The position numbers were made by a program, and so were the translations under genes. The notes under the pieces were generated by a model. That model saw nothing but the letters and a program-made list of their open reading frames with translations. It did not search any database and was not told the DNA's origin. Below are positions 53,742-64,000 of a stretch of 64,000 nucleotides of DNA, in pieces. Source of the stretch: Medicago truncatula (lineage: Eukaryota; Streptophyta; Magnoliopsida; Fabales; Fabaceae); NCBI RefSeq assembly GCF_003473485.1, contig NC_053046.1, forward strand, positions 43,051,832 through 43,115,831. Direction: 5' to 3'. The stretch's first letter is position 1. The number at the start of each line of letters is the position of its first letter.

Positions 53742-55760
53742 TTATTTTTATTTTTTGAACAAACAAAAATGATGTATATAAAACTGCTCCAGTTATCCCC
53801 GCACAAGGCGTGCAAAAGAGAATAATCACTTAAGAGTATTTACAAAGAAACGATGCTAGCCTTAGCAAAGCACCAACGAAATAACACAAACAGTCAAAAT
53901 TATGAGTGGACGCCCATACAATTGAGAAGTTTCATCCACCAGTCATGATAGCTATACATAAAAGTTGTATGTTTTGACTTTAACCATAAAAAAGATGCCA
54001 GCTTAACCTTTTCAATAAGTAAAACAGGTGTCGAGGCCGTGTTATTGAACACACGATCGTTCCTCTCTTTCCAAAGAACCCAAACTGTGGTAAACCAAAT
54101 AATTCTAAAGAACATATGTGTAGATCTATGCAAGCCAGGCATGTAAATAAATTGTGTAAAATGTTGATAAATATCGCTATGTAAAACTGAAGAGATACCC
54201 AGCCAAAGCCAAACCTGAGACCAAAGTGAACCGAAGATGTCACATCCCAAAAATAAATGATTTGATGTCTCTTGACTCCCGCAACCAGATACACAAATCG
54301 CATCCTCATGAGAAATGACCCTCCGCCGTACAAAATTATCCTTAGTTGGAAGTCTATTACGAAGAAGGCGCCACACAAACACCGACACCTTAGAAGGAAT
54401 CTGCTGATGCCAAATGTTGACAGCCTGGTGGCTATCCCCCAACTCAGTCGTGGTATTAAGGAAGCGGTAAGCCCCCCGAACCGAATATCCATGCATATGA
54501 TCTAACAGCCACGTCCAAGTGTCCTCTACAGTTTCCTGAAACACAATGTTATGAAGTAACATAGAACACTCCCTCACGCTCTCCTCCTCCCATGCAAACA
54601 AACGTCGACGCCACAACCTCTCCCTCCCTTCAGCCGCCCCTATAATCCTCCACATCTTCTCCACCGAACACTCATTGTCTACAGACAAGTCAAAAAGGCG
54701 GGGAAATTTAATTTTCAAAGGAACTTCCCCAACCCAGATGTCATGCCAGAAGTAAGTACCCCTCCCATCTCCAACCACCCTCCGTATATTACTATCAAAC
54801 CATCTACCAACTCCCTCACCAACCCATTCACAGATCCTACACAAAGACTGCCACCAAGCCGAACTATGCCTATCTCCCTTTTTCAACCGACCCCCCTCCT
54901 CACCATAACGAGCTTTTAAAACTCGGTACCACAATCCCTCTTTGTCAACCATCATCCTCCAACACCATTTACCCATTAAAGATAAATTAAAAGCACCCAA
55001 CCTCTTAACCCCCAATCCTCCTTCCTCCTTTGGAGTACAGATTGACTCCCACCTTATCCAAGCAATTTTCCTAAAATTCTCACCACCCCCCCCCCCCCCC
55101 CCCCAAATATATATATATATTTTTAAAAATAGATTCAATAGAAGAAATTATACCTGCAGGGGCTTTGAAATAGGAAAGAAAGTACACTGGCAGCGAGGAC
55201 ATGACATATTTCAGAAGGACCAAACGACCACCAAAAGATAGAAACTTATGGTTCCACGACGACAAGCGCGAGACAATGCGATCAACAACAGGTTTCCAAA
55301 AAGAGATTTTTCTAGAATCACCTCCGATAGGCAGCCCCAAATATACAAAAGGAATGGTACCTCGACGACAACTCATCATCATAGCAGCCTCTGACAACCA
55401 GGAAGCAGAGATATTTACACCAGTCAGCATACTTTTGTGAAAATTCACTGTGAGACCCGAAAGCTCCCCAAATAAAAGCAACACCGACCTCATTGTACGA
55501 ACGTTCAACCAACTCTTCTCACCAATGATTAACGTGTCATCCGCAAACTGTAAATGCGTCAACCGAACCTCAGCATTGGCTCCGATTCTGTACCCAGTAA
55601 AAAGATGTGTCCTTTCAACAGTAGTCATTAGCACATTTAGACCCTCAGTAGCGAGCAAAAAAAAAAAGGCGACAAGGGATCACCCTGACGAAGACCCCGC
55701 TCTAAAGGGAACTCATCCGTTGGACTACCGTTCACGTTTTCACAGATACAAACAAATAGA
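53742..55760 (-). pseudogene. 5'-truncated L1-type LINE (RT end, zf-RVT region, 3' tail)
   Basis: On the minus strand it begins near 55750 with the RT motif ENVNGSPTDEFPLERGLRQG and DPLSP. It continues LLATEGLNVLM, then the RT catalytic motif QFADDT (IIGEKSW), YLGLPIGGDSRK and FLSYFKAPAG. After a broken (TA)n/(G)n tract come FRKIAWIRWESIC, LWYRVLKARYG, WHDIWVGEVPLK and the zf-RVT block (VFVWRLLRNRLPTKDN, CVSGCGSQETSNHLFLGC, LWKERNDRVF) to a stop at 53900. The tail ends ttgttc + A-rich near 53742. The frame is broken at two homopolymer/microsatellite tracts, and the 5' two thirds of the element is missing. It is inactive. Confidence 0.88.
55083..55128. repeat. (C)n(AT)n tract inside the LINE coding region
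   Basis: About 22 C followed by an aaatatatatatatattttt run, at the codons for a conserved FFWGG-like segment of the LINE. Expansion here shifts the frame. Confidence 0.9.
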
Positions 55761-56329
55761 CAAATAGTACCTGCAACGGGGGTACTGTGCAAATATATTA
55801 AAGCATTTTAGACTTGAAAGCAACATGGGAAAGAGGATATAGGGATGTGATTTGCTAACTCGACTCTGGCTCTTCTTTTAGTTTCAACCATGGTGAATCC
55901 TTGACATTATTATTTATTGTAAAGGAGTTGGAGGTCCAGTTAAAGTATTCTATGAGGGAGAAGACAAATTCGTCTGCTGGTTTCATGGCCAAACTAGGAG
56001 CTGCAAGTTCTGAATTGGCGTGAGTTTTTGGAACCACCAAAGGGTTTGCTTCTGCCGCTGCAGACTGACGTCTGACGAGAGATGTATGAGACTAAATTTT
56101 CTTAGTTTTTTTTTAAGCCTCTTTCCCAAAAAAAAAAAAAAAAAAACGGGGGGGAGGAATTGAACAAACTAGCGAGTGAATAATATTTTTTTAAGGAAAC
56201 TAGCGTGGATAATTATCACCATCCTTTCCCATCAATTTATTTTTCTTTTTGAAAGACGACTCATTCCCAACAAATTCACGCCGTCGCCGCAACAAACCAA
56301 ACTATTCTAGGGTTTTACATCAAACTTCT
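55761..56329. other. Spacer upstream of the DEMETER-like gene
   Basis: Contains a 61-codon minus frame (55855-56040) with no recognised motif, an A18 tract at 56128-56145, and at 56166-56213 an imperfect direct repeat (aaactagcg...ataat) around attttttttaagg, a possible oligo(A) insertion. Confidence 0.5.
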
Positions 56330-56338
56330 TATATAAAC
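56330..56338 (+). promoter_or_regulatory. Possible TATA box of the DEMETER-like gene
   Basis: tatataaac lies about 100 bp before ATG 56431. Motif and position only. Confidence 0.35.
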
Positions 56339-56430
56339 CTATATTTCATAAACATATCTTTTCTAGAAACCCTAATTCCAATTTTAATAATGATGAAGTA
56401 AACTATTGATGTAGTGGAGTACACAACAAA

Positions 56431-59400
56431 ATGAGTAGCTCTGACAACAATTTGTTCAACGATGAAGATCAGATGCCTGATGTTTCGTCTCAAGGTAATT
56501 TTTTTTCTCTCTCTATGCTCACATCTATGCCTCCTGAATATTGCAAGAGTATCATTATTAATGTTGTAGAAATTAATATGAGAGCAATGAAGCCAAGCCT
56601 GATGTAAAAGAATATTTAACCCACAAAACGGTCAACCTTGGCCAACTGTGAACCTTCCGTAAATATTTGTTGAAAATTGAGAACTAATTCATGAACTTTA
56701 TGCTTTACACGTTAGAAGGAACATATCAACATGCTATCGTTAATTCATATCCCATAGATTGTTTCAAGTGGATTTCCTCTTTATACGTAATTATCTAAAC
56801 TGAAGCTTTTGCCTCCTTAATTTTGAAGGGTAATAGCACATAAGGACCTTAAATAATAAGTTTTTATACAAATTTATGGGATTAATGTGTTGAAAATTAA
56901 AATATCTAACTCTTTTGAATGAATAATTTCTTTACTTGTGGTCCTTGATGAATTTGATTAGTTCGCTCATTAGCTAAACCCAAATGTAAAAGCTCATGCT
57001 ATTGCAATTACCATATATCAGGATACTAGACACTAGACACTAATCACTTTATGAGGCAGTTTTATATGGCAATTACTATATGAAGTAGTGGTGTTAATTA
57101 GAACAATATTAATAGCCAATGATTTTTTCTTATAAAATTAGCCACACGAAGTTACAAGTTCTTCTAGGTTGAATCCGAACAATAAATTAATGGAAAGTGA
57201 ATCAATTTTTAAGGTCATAGATTTGTTAGGCGTGTTTAATATAAACCTCTGAAAAAATAGTTTAAATATACCTTTATTATCTTTAGGAAAAAATAAATTT
57301 TTATAATAATAAAGTGGTTGTTTAATAAGTAATAAAAAGTGGAGAGCAAAATTAATATTTTATTAAAATTGTTAAAAATTGGAGAATTCTCAATTGGATC
57401 GGATTAATATTAAAGGATCCCTAAATTTACCTTAAGTGTTTGGATTTTGAACAAAATACAAAAATTTATATCCGTAAAAATCAGCTTAGCTTCGAAATCA
57501 TGTGAAAAAATTGCAATTTGGTTCAATTTTCACAAACAGTTTTTGTGGTTCGGTTCAATTTGCAATTGGTTTAGTTTTCTTCAAAAACTAAATAATGAAA
57601 AGACCTAGACTTGAGTGACTTATGATTATGATGAAGGCCATGTGACATTTATGACTTTGTTAGACATAATGTTATGAATTATAAACCTAAGTTTGAGTTT
57701 TATTAAGAATTTTTGGGTGCTATTTGAAGGTTTTTTATTTTTACTTTTTGTTCTTTTATATGAATATTATATATGAAATTGGTAGGATTTTACTATATGT
57801 ATTAAGATTCATATTTTTTTACTATGACTACATTGGTTAGGTTTGGTATCTAGTCAATGTGTATGGAAAAATATATGATGGAATATGTCAACTCTTTAAA
57901 TGAATCTCACTCATCCAAAAAAAATACTCACGGTAGCTGTGCGTGGATACCTTAGTTTACAAATAAAAAAAAAATAGTAAGCTAGTAGTTATATTAGTTT
58001 TCAATTTAAACTCTACACTAGATATAACAAGTATCTCAAGAGCTTCCTATTTGAGATAACATAACATATATTCAAGTATAGAACACAATAAGAGGATTAT
58101 TTTATGTTAAAATCTTCACGCTCTTTCTTATCCATGCAAGGACTGATACAATTTTTTTTATTCTTATGTTTACATGTTAGTAGCTATACTTTGCAACTCG
58201 AAATATTTTTAAATTAATCATTGAAAAATGAGAATTTTTGACTTGTCTATAGTTGATACATAAACTATTGATAATCTCTGTTTATAATTAAAATATTTAA
58301 TTGAATACTCTAACCTTTCATGACTATACAGAAGATGTTGAATTATATCCACTAGGGTCTTTAAATAAAAAAAGGAAGAATAGCCAAAATGATGTTAATG
58401 ATCAGCCGCAAAAAACAGCCAAAAGGAAGAAATATCAACCTAAAGTGGTGTCTCCGTATCCAGAGAAATTAAAGAAATTCCATCCCGGAAGCAACGGCAC
58501 TCCAAAACCATCAACTCCGAAGCAGAGGAAAAGTTATGTTAGAAAGACCGCCAACACTCATGACAACAACACTCCAAAACCTTCAACTCCGAAACAGAGG
58601 AAAAGTTATGTTAGAAAGACTGCCAAGATTCCTGAGTGTCAAAAGCCATTATTTGTCGATGATGGAGATTCCATCTCTTTCCCATTTTTGGAATATTTCA
58701 AAGATTCAAAGGTTTATCAGGGTGGATTTGAAAATTCAACTATAACTAATGAATCTGGCATCGTATACAATTCGGTACAAAGTTATCAGAAAATGTCTTC
58801 ATTGTCAGGTTTATGTCTAGTTGAGAGTAGGAGAATTGGACAAAATTTTCCAATAATGTGTAAAAGGAAAAGAGTTAGAAGAGAAAGAATAAGTTTGGTA
58901 AAACTCTTGCCCCCGTTTGCAAAGGGCCAGAGATCAAAAAGTTTTGTTACGAAGAGAAAATGTTGGACACAATTTTGGGCAGAAGGAAATTCTACAACCA
59001 GCCGAAAAATGAGATCTTTAATCAAGAAAATTATTTCCTTGAAGAAAAAAATGCATCGAAAGAAAAATAAGAGAGATGTCCGCAAAAAGTCAGGGGAATT
59101 AGTTCTTTATAATCGACCATCAGCAGAAGTTGAAGTAATGCTTGACGAAGAGACATTACGAGTATGGAATTTACTCGTTGTTGAAAACAAACATGAAGAG
59201 AATGATGAACATAAGAGGAGGTATTGGGAGATGATAAGAAAACTCTACCATAAAATGGTTATATCATTCTTAGATCAAGTGCATACTGTTCAAGGTATAT
59301 TTTCATCTCAATTGACTTCATATTCTATTATTAGCATCAGGAAGCTTCCATTGTTTGAATTACCTTTAATATATGTTCAAATTAAAATGAAGCCAACCTT

Positions 59401-62400
59401 TTATAAAATCATTGTTGTTTTTTAAATGTTTTGAGTACAATTAGATTAATAAACTTTGTAGGTGATAGACGATTCTTACCATGGAAAGGCTCAGTTTTGG
59501 ATTCCGTGGGTGGAGTTTTCTTAACTCAAAATGTGTCTGACCATTTGTCAAGGTAAAGTTAAATATATATAATTAATTAATTAATTTACCCATTTTTTTT
59601 TTGTGGTGTTGAATATTAATACTCTCTCTTCTTTTCAAAGCTCTGCATTTATGTCACTTGCTGCGAGGTTCCCTGTGAAATTAGTTAGCGGTGAGCAAAG
59701 CAAAAACATGGTTTTATCGGATAAAAAAATGGAAGCTCAGAAAGCTAACGAATCTTTCATAGAGAGGAACTCAAATTCTCCTCCTAGTAGGAGGAAACAA
59801 ACAGACAATAAAAAGAAGAGTAAGAAACAGGAGGAAAAAGAAATGCTGGAAAAGAAAATACTAGAAAAGAAAATGCAACATTGGGAAACACTAAGAAAAA
59901 TCCACTCTAAAAGTGATCAACACATTGATCATGCGGACTCTGTTGATTGGGAAGCAGTAAGAGATGCAAATGTTAATGAAGTTGCTGCAGCTATTAAAAA
60001 GCGTGGTCAACAAAACATAATTGCTTATAAAATTCAGGTTAGTTTGTAGTTAATAATAATATATATATATAACTTTTGACATGTTATTATTGAGATAATT
60101 ATAATTAGTACGTACATTATATATTTGTAGGTTGCATTGAAGGGATTTATGGTTAACCATGGAAGCATGAATTTAGAATGGTTAAAAGATATACCACCAA
60201 ATGAAGCAAAGTAAGTATAATCATCTATGTGACTATGTCTATATTAGGCATCCAGATGAGTTTTTTTTTAATCAAGCAAAATGTTCATTTTATAGGGAAT
60301 ATTTTTTGAGCATATTTGGATTGGGTTTGAAAAGTGTGGAATGTTTAAGGCTTTTAACTCTTCAACATATTTCTTTTCCGGTAAGAATATAAGTAGACAC
60401 AAATTCTTGTTTTAATGAATGAAACTATTTTTGTTAGATAAATATATTTTTTTACTTTTGAAAGGTGGATGTAAATGTTGGACGAATTGTTGTACGATTG
60501 GGATGGGTCCCCCTGCAACCATTACCAGAATCAATTCAAATACATAATTTAGAGAAGTAAGACGTACTCCCATAAAGTTTTTATTTTATTTTATTTTATT
60601 TTATAACACTATTCATTAATTAACCATTTTGTTTTGAAACAGGTTTCCGGATCCAATCAAAATTCAACAATATCTTTGGCCAAGACTATGCAAACTTGAT
60701 CATCAAACATTGTAACTACCTGTCATCCTTTTAATTTATTTGAGCCTTGTATTTGGCTAATATATATATCTTAAACATATATGTTGTCTTGTATAGGTAT
60801 GAATTGCATTATCAGTTGATAACCTTTGGAAAGGTACATATTAACTTTCAAAATAATATATTTTTACATTTCCATTAAGAAAATCAAAATTATCTTAAAA
60901 TGTTCTGCAGGTTTTTTGCACTAAGAGAAACCCAAATTGCAATGCTTGTCCGATGAAGGACGGGTGTAAATATTATGCAAGTTCTCTTGCAAGGTATGTG
61001 TTGCATTTATTTATTAAATTTGGAGAATATGCAATGACTTTATTTGTTAATGGAAGAGGGAAATCAACAACTTAAGTATATATATATATATATATATATA
61101 TTAAAAGCGGTGGTCCTCCGGTGATTAAATTGTATACTGTCTAAACCTACCACAAAAAGCTTTAAGAGACAATTGTAAGCATCAACTTTATCTATATTTA
61201 AAAGCATTAATTTTTTATTTTTTTTTTGAATCGGAAAAAATTTCTTAAAACTGAAACTCGCGAAGAGGCGGTGAAAAAAGAACAACAAAGATGCCGCCTA
61301 TAAGCGTAACATCTACCCAACTCTTACAAGATCACCGCAACCAAACCACTTAATTAAGGCGAAAAGCCCCTATAAAAAACACTACCTTGTTAATTGTTTC
61401 CATTTACTCCCTCCCAATTAATTATTGACTTTGGTATAATTAGACTATGCAATATCAAAATGTGGTAATATATATGTATATGCAGGACAAAACTCGCCTT
61501 ACCACCAAAATCAACCACAGATCAATCAATTGTAGCAACCCAAATGGATCATTGTTTCCCATACTCTGATTATTGGAGCAATTCTACATCAACATTATTT
61601 ACTAAAGAAAGTAAAGAATGTGAACCTATAGTTGAGATGCCCGCATCACCTGAATTGATTGACGATGATGAAGAGATTTACCATGATTATACTTATGAGA
61701 GTGATGAAGAAGATATTGAGAGTGACGAAGAAGATATTGAGAGTGATGAAGAAGATATTGAGGATATTCCAACATTTAACATCAGTAGTCAAGAATCATC
61801 ATCATGTCTGCCAATGTATGGTAATTCTTTTGAAGAGTTTGACCATGGCGTAAATGCTTCACAATCTTTAGTTGCATTTCATCCAAATGCTACAAACAGT
61901 CATTTATCAAAAATGAAAAATGCTAGTCGCTTGAAAACTGAGCGCACAGTGTAAGTTTCTCACTTTCCTATATTCTTATGTTATATTCCCTTGTTTATTG
62001 TATTTATTTATGCAATAACGATACTAGAACAAATTCACTACTTCAAGTGTTTGGAAATGAAGTTTTGTTTAATTTTTGAGAAAACATTTTAACAACAAAT
62101 AGATATTTCAAATTTAAAGAAATTACTTGCTACTTTATATGCCAAGACTTATGCATTTTTCCTTAATCTGTTCAGTTATGTCCTCACGGATAATCACCCT
62201 CTTCTAGCTGAGGTAGGTGTCAAAATAATCACAAAGTAAGCTTTTTTATACACATGAAAGTTATATTAGTTCATATTTCTAACTTTTGTTTATAGTATCC
62301 TTCACGAGAACATGATGATCCATCCCCTTATCTTCTGGTTGTATGGCGACCAGGTACTCCTTCTGTGTTTATAATCATTAATTAGTAGAGTTGGTTATGT

Positions 62401-63001
62401 TTATGTTGAGAAAAAAAGATTAAATACATCTGGTTATTTGAAAGAGAGCTTGTCTTTAGGGACACATTTTTTCTTCTAAAAGGTAATGATAAAGTTCTGT
62501 TTTAAGAAAGTATTAAACTCAAATACCTATTTTTTTTTTTTGTATTCTTAAAAAGCCGAATTAGAAAGCTCGGGCGAATCAAGCAAGACTGACTTGCATG
62601 AGGAAGAGAGTAGTCAGACTGAAACAGTTCCTGGAACACTTCTGGTGAGTGAAAATATGAAACTATTATTTGTGAATCCCAACTTTTTACAAATAAAAGG
62701 GCTACAAGATTTAACATTTTATGAAACAGATACCATGCCGAACTGCAATGAGAGCCCGTTTTCCTCTGAATGGAACATACTTTCAAGTTAATGAGGTGAC
62801 TAAATAAAACTTCTATTGCATATTTGGATCATAAAGTACATAATGTCTTGAAAGATACTTGCTGTAATATCTTTTTTCTCTTGTAGGTTTTTGCTGATTA
62901 TGCTTCAATGAAAAAACCAATTCATGTTCCTAGAAAATGGATATGGAGTCTAAAGAAACAGATAGCATATTTTGGTACTGGGGCATCATCAATGACGAGA
63001 G
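56431..63001 (+). CDS. DEMETER/ROS1-type 5-methylcytosine DNA glycosylase, 3' end outside window or lost
   Basis: Sixteen exons with GT-AG borders join in frame to about 930 codons: 56431-56494, 58332-59294, 59462-59552, 59641-60037, 60131-60210, 60296-60380, 60465-60556, 60643-60711, 60797-60833, 60911-60993, 61486-61950, 62176-62212, 62296-62353, 62556-62644, 62730-62795, 62887-63001. The family removes 5-methylcytosine and starts base-excision demethylation in the nucleus. Seen: a Lys-rich N-terminus; glycosylase part 1 (DRRFLPWKGSVLDSVGGVFL, TQNVSDHLS, SSAFMSLAARFP); HhH-GPD with catalytic Lys (GLGLKSVECLRLLTL, about K544) and Asp (FPVDVNVGRI, about D562); a Cys cluster C-x6-C-x2-C-x5-C at 629-645 for [4Fe-4S]; and the C-terminal domain (PLNGTYFQVNE, VFADYASMKKPI, RKWIWSLKKQIAYFGTG). 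The expected last exon (FW-GFVCVRGF) is not in the next 1 kb. The N-terminus is short, like DML3-type members. The first exon is the least certain. Confidence 0.88.
58499..58630 (+). repeat. 72-bp coding tandem repeat in the DEMETER-like gene
   Basis: Two near-identical units (58499-58570 and 58571 onward) encode TPKPSTPKQRKSYVRKTA twice (about residues 78-95 and 102-119), a basic Pro/Lys segment likely to touch DNA. Confidence 0.9.
61200..61360 (-). mobile_element. LINE-like 3' end in intron 10 of the DEMETER-like gene
   Basis: The minus strand reads gcggtgatcttgtaagagtt ... cgcgagtttcag ... ccgattc, then an A-rich tail, the form of a 5'-truncated LINE end. A clear TSD was not found. A (TA)n tract lies just upstream (61078-61101). 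Confidence 0.5.
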
Positions 63002-64000
63002 GTAAATGAACATCATACACTATGATACACTTTGGAGTACATAAAGAAAATTAATTAAGAAAAAAAACTTATGTGCATTTTTTTAGGTGCTTTTCATATG
63101 ATTATTATCAAAAATACAATTTTTTTTGCTATAATAAATTTTAAAATAAATAATAATTGATTCATGGGTAATTTAGTTTAGAACCATACAAAAAACACCT
63201 AAAAAAATACACCAAAGTTTTATCCATTAAAATAAAATTATTTGTCTTTTTCATGTGAAACCATTTACTGTTTAATTTTATTTATTTTTCTCTATGCAAT
63301 GAATAGTTAAAATTATTTTTGACAGAACAAGAATCATTGTCACTTTGAACTTTCATAATCAAAAGTAATAATAGATGAGTAGTAATAAAAAAAACTCTTG
63401 TAACAAGTAGAGCGGTCAAATGGATCAAGGTCGAAAAAATCCAATTGTATTTGGGCTAGCTTTTTAAGACATGATCCAACCAAAAGTACGGGATAATGAA
63501 CCGGCCACCAGACCAATCTATTTTTGGTAATTCTACTATTGAAGTTATAAAGACACTTGTTAAGGACCTAAAGGAGGAAGATTTGTATTGAAAGTAACAT
63601 TATTTTAACTTTTAAAATTGATGATCCTTAAGCCTTGTGTGTGAGTTTGGAGGGGAAAGAAGGAGAGGGTTTTGAAAAAAAAGGAAGGAGCAAGTGGAAG
63701 AAATAGAAAACATTAGGAGAAGAAGATTTTTTTTTTTTTGGGGGGGGGGTTCTCCCCATTTTGAGGAACTAAACAATTGTACTAGAAGAGAATTTTGAAG
63801 GGTTTATATGAATTCTTCAAATTTAATCTATGTTGTTATAATATTTTTAAGATTAAAAATATTTGAATCATATGCATTAGTTTATCATTTTCTAGAAAAA
63901 TACTATTTCAAAAAAATGTGAAAGATTTTTTCTATTTCTCTCTATATTTCCCACCCCCAAAGCCATCTCTTCCCTTCCCCTCCAAACTTCCAAACAAAAC
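63002..64000. other. Likely intron or flank of the DEMETER-like gene
   Basis: It follows the donor at 63002 (GTAAATGA). AT-rich to 63500, then purine-rich with T13G10 at 63729-63751. I find no exon encoding the conserved C-terminal FW-G-VCVRGF motif on the plus strand. Confidence 0.55.

Noticed and set aside
53740-55780. TSD for the LINE
   Set aside because: acaaacaaa occurs near both ends but is low-complexity and not at matching junctions.
55855-56040. 61-codon minus-strand frame upstream of the DEMETER-like gene
   Set aside because: No family resemblance, and it lies in the expected promoter region of the plus-strand gene.

Overview
The window is nuclear DNA from a flowering plant. It is AT-rich, its genes have GT-AG introns, and most of it is transposon debris. 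The repeat types and the F-box/FBA and F-box/LRR genes resemble legumes, perhaps Medicago; that is inferred from sequence style, since no search could be run.

Layout. 0-6.3 kb: the 3' piece of an F-box/FBA gene, Helitron-like repeats, a 2.5 kb solo LTR with a 5-bp target-site duplication (TSD), and a Mutator-like MITE. 6.7-7.6 kb: an intact NF-YB histone-fold transcription factor with a TATA box and two short uORFs. 8.4-13.6 kb: MITEs, a 2.0 kb hAT element (8-bp TSD) with a decayed zinc-finger transposase-like gene, and a SINE. 13.9-22.9 kb: two arms of an inverted duplication enclosing a second solo LTR, itself split by another solo LTR. The right arm holds a 1 kb Mutator-like element filled with a palindromic minisatellite. 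23.1-23.7 kb: a TIC20-family plastid import gene. 23.8-32.1 kb: locally duplicated flanking DNA, a PPR pseudogene and two broken F-box/LRR copies. 32.6-38.4 kb: a complete 12-exon PURH gene for the last two steps of IMP synthesis. 40.6-42.5 kb: the intact F-box/LRR gene. 44.3-48.1 kb: Ty3/gypsy remnants and two TIR elements, one with an apparent captured gene fragment. 48.6-49.05 kb (minus): a secreted proline/tyrosine-rich extensin-like protein. 51.2-52.0 kb: an NF-YB pseudogene of LEC1-like type split by a SINE. 53.1-55.8 kb: a short satellite-like array and a 5'-truncated LINE. 56.4 kb to the right edge: a DEMETER/ROS1-type 5-methylcytosine DNA glycosylase gene whose last exon is not in the window.

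The intact genes are ordinary single loci (transcription factor, plastid import, purine synthesis, ubiquitin ligase adaptor, cell wall, DNA demethylation) and do not form one pathway. The most unusual signal is in the non-coding DNA. It is a scattered set of insertions only 11-21 nt long, each a few bases plus an oligo(A) tract (oligo(T) in the other orientation), and each between 10-22 bp direct repeats. They look like target-primed reverse transcription that stopped just past the poly(A) tail, and they sit beside normal-length SINE and LINE 3'-end insertions with the same kind of TSD.
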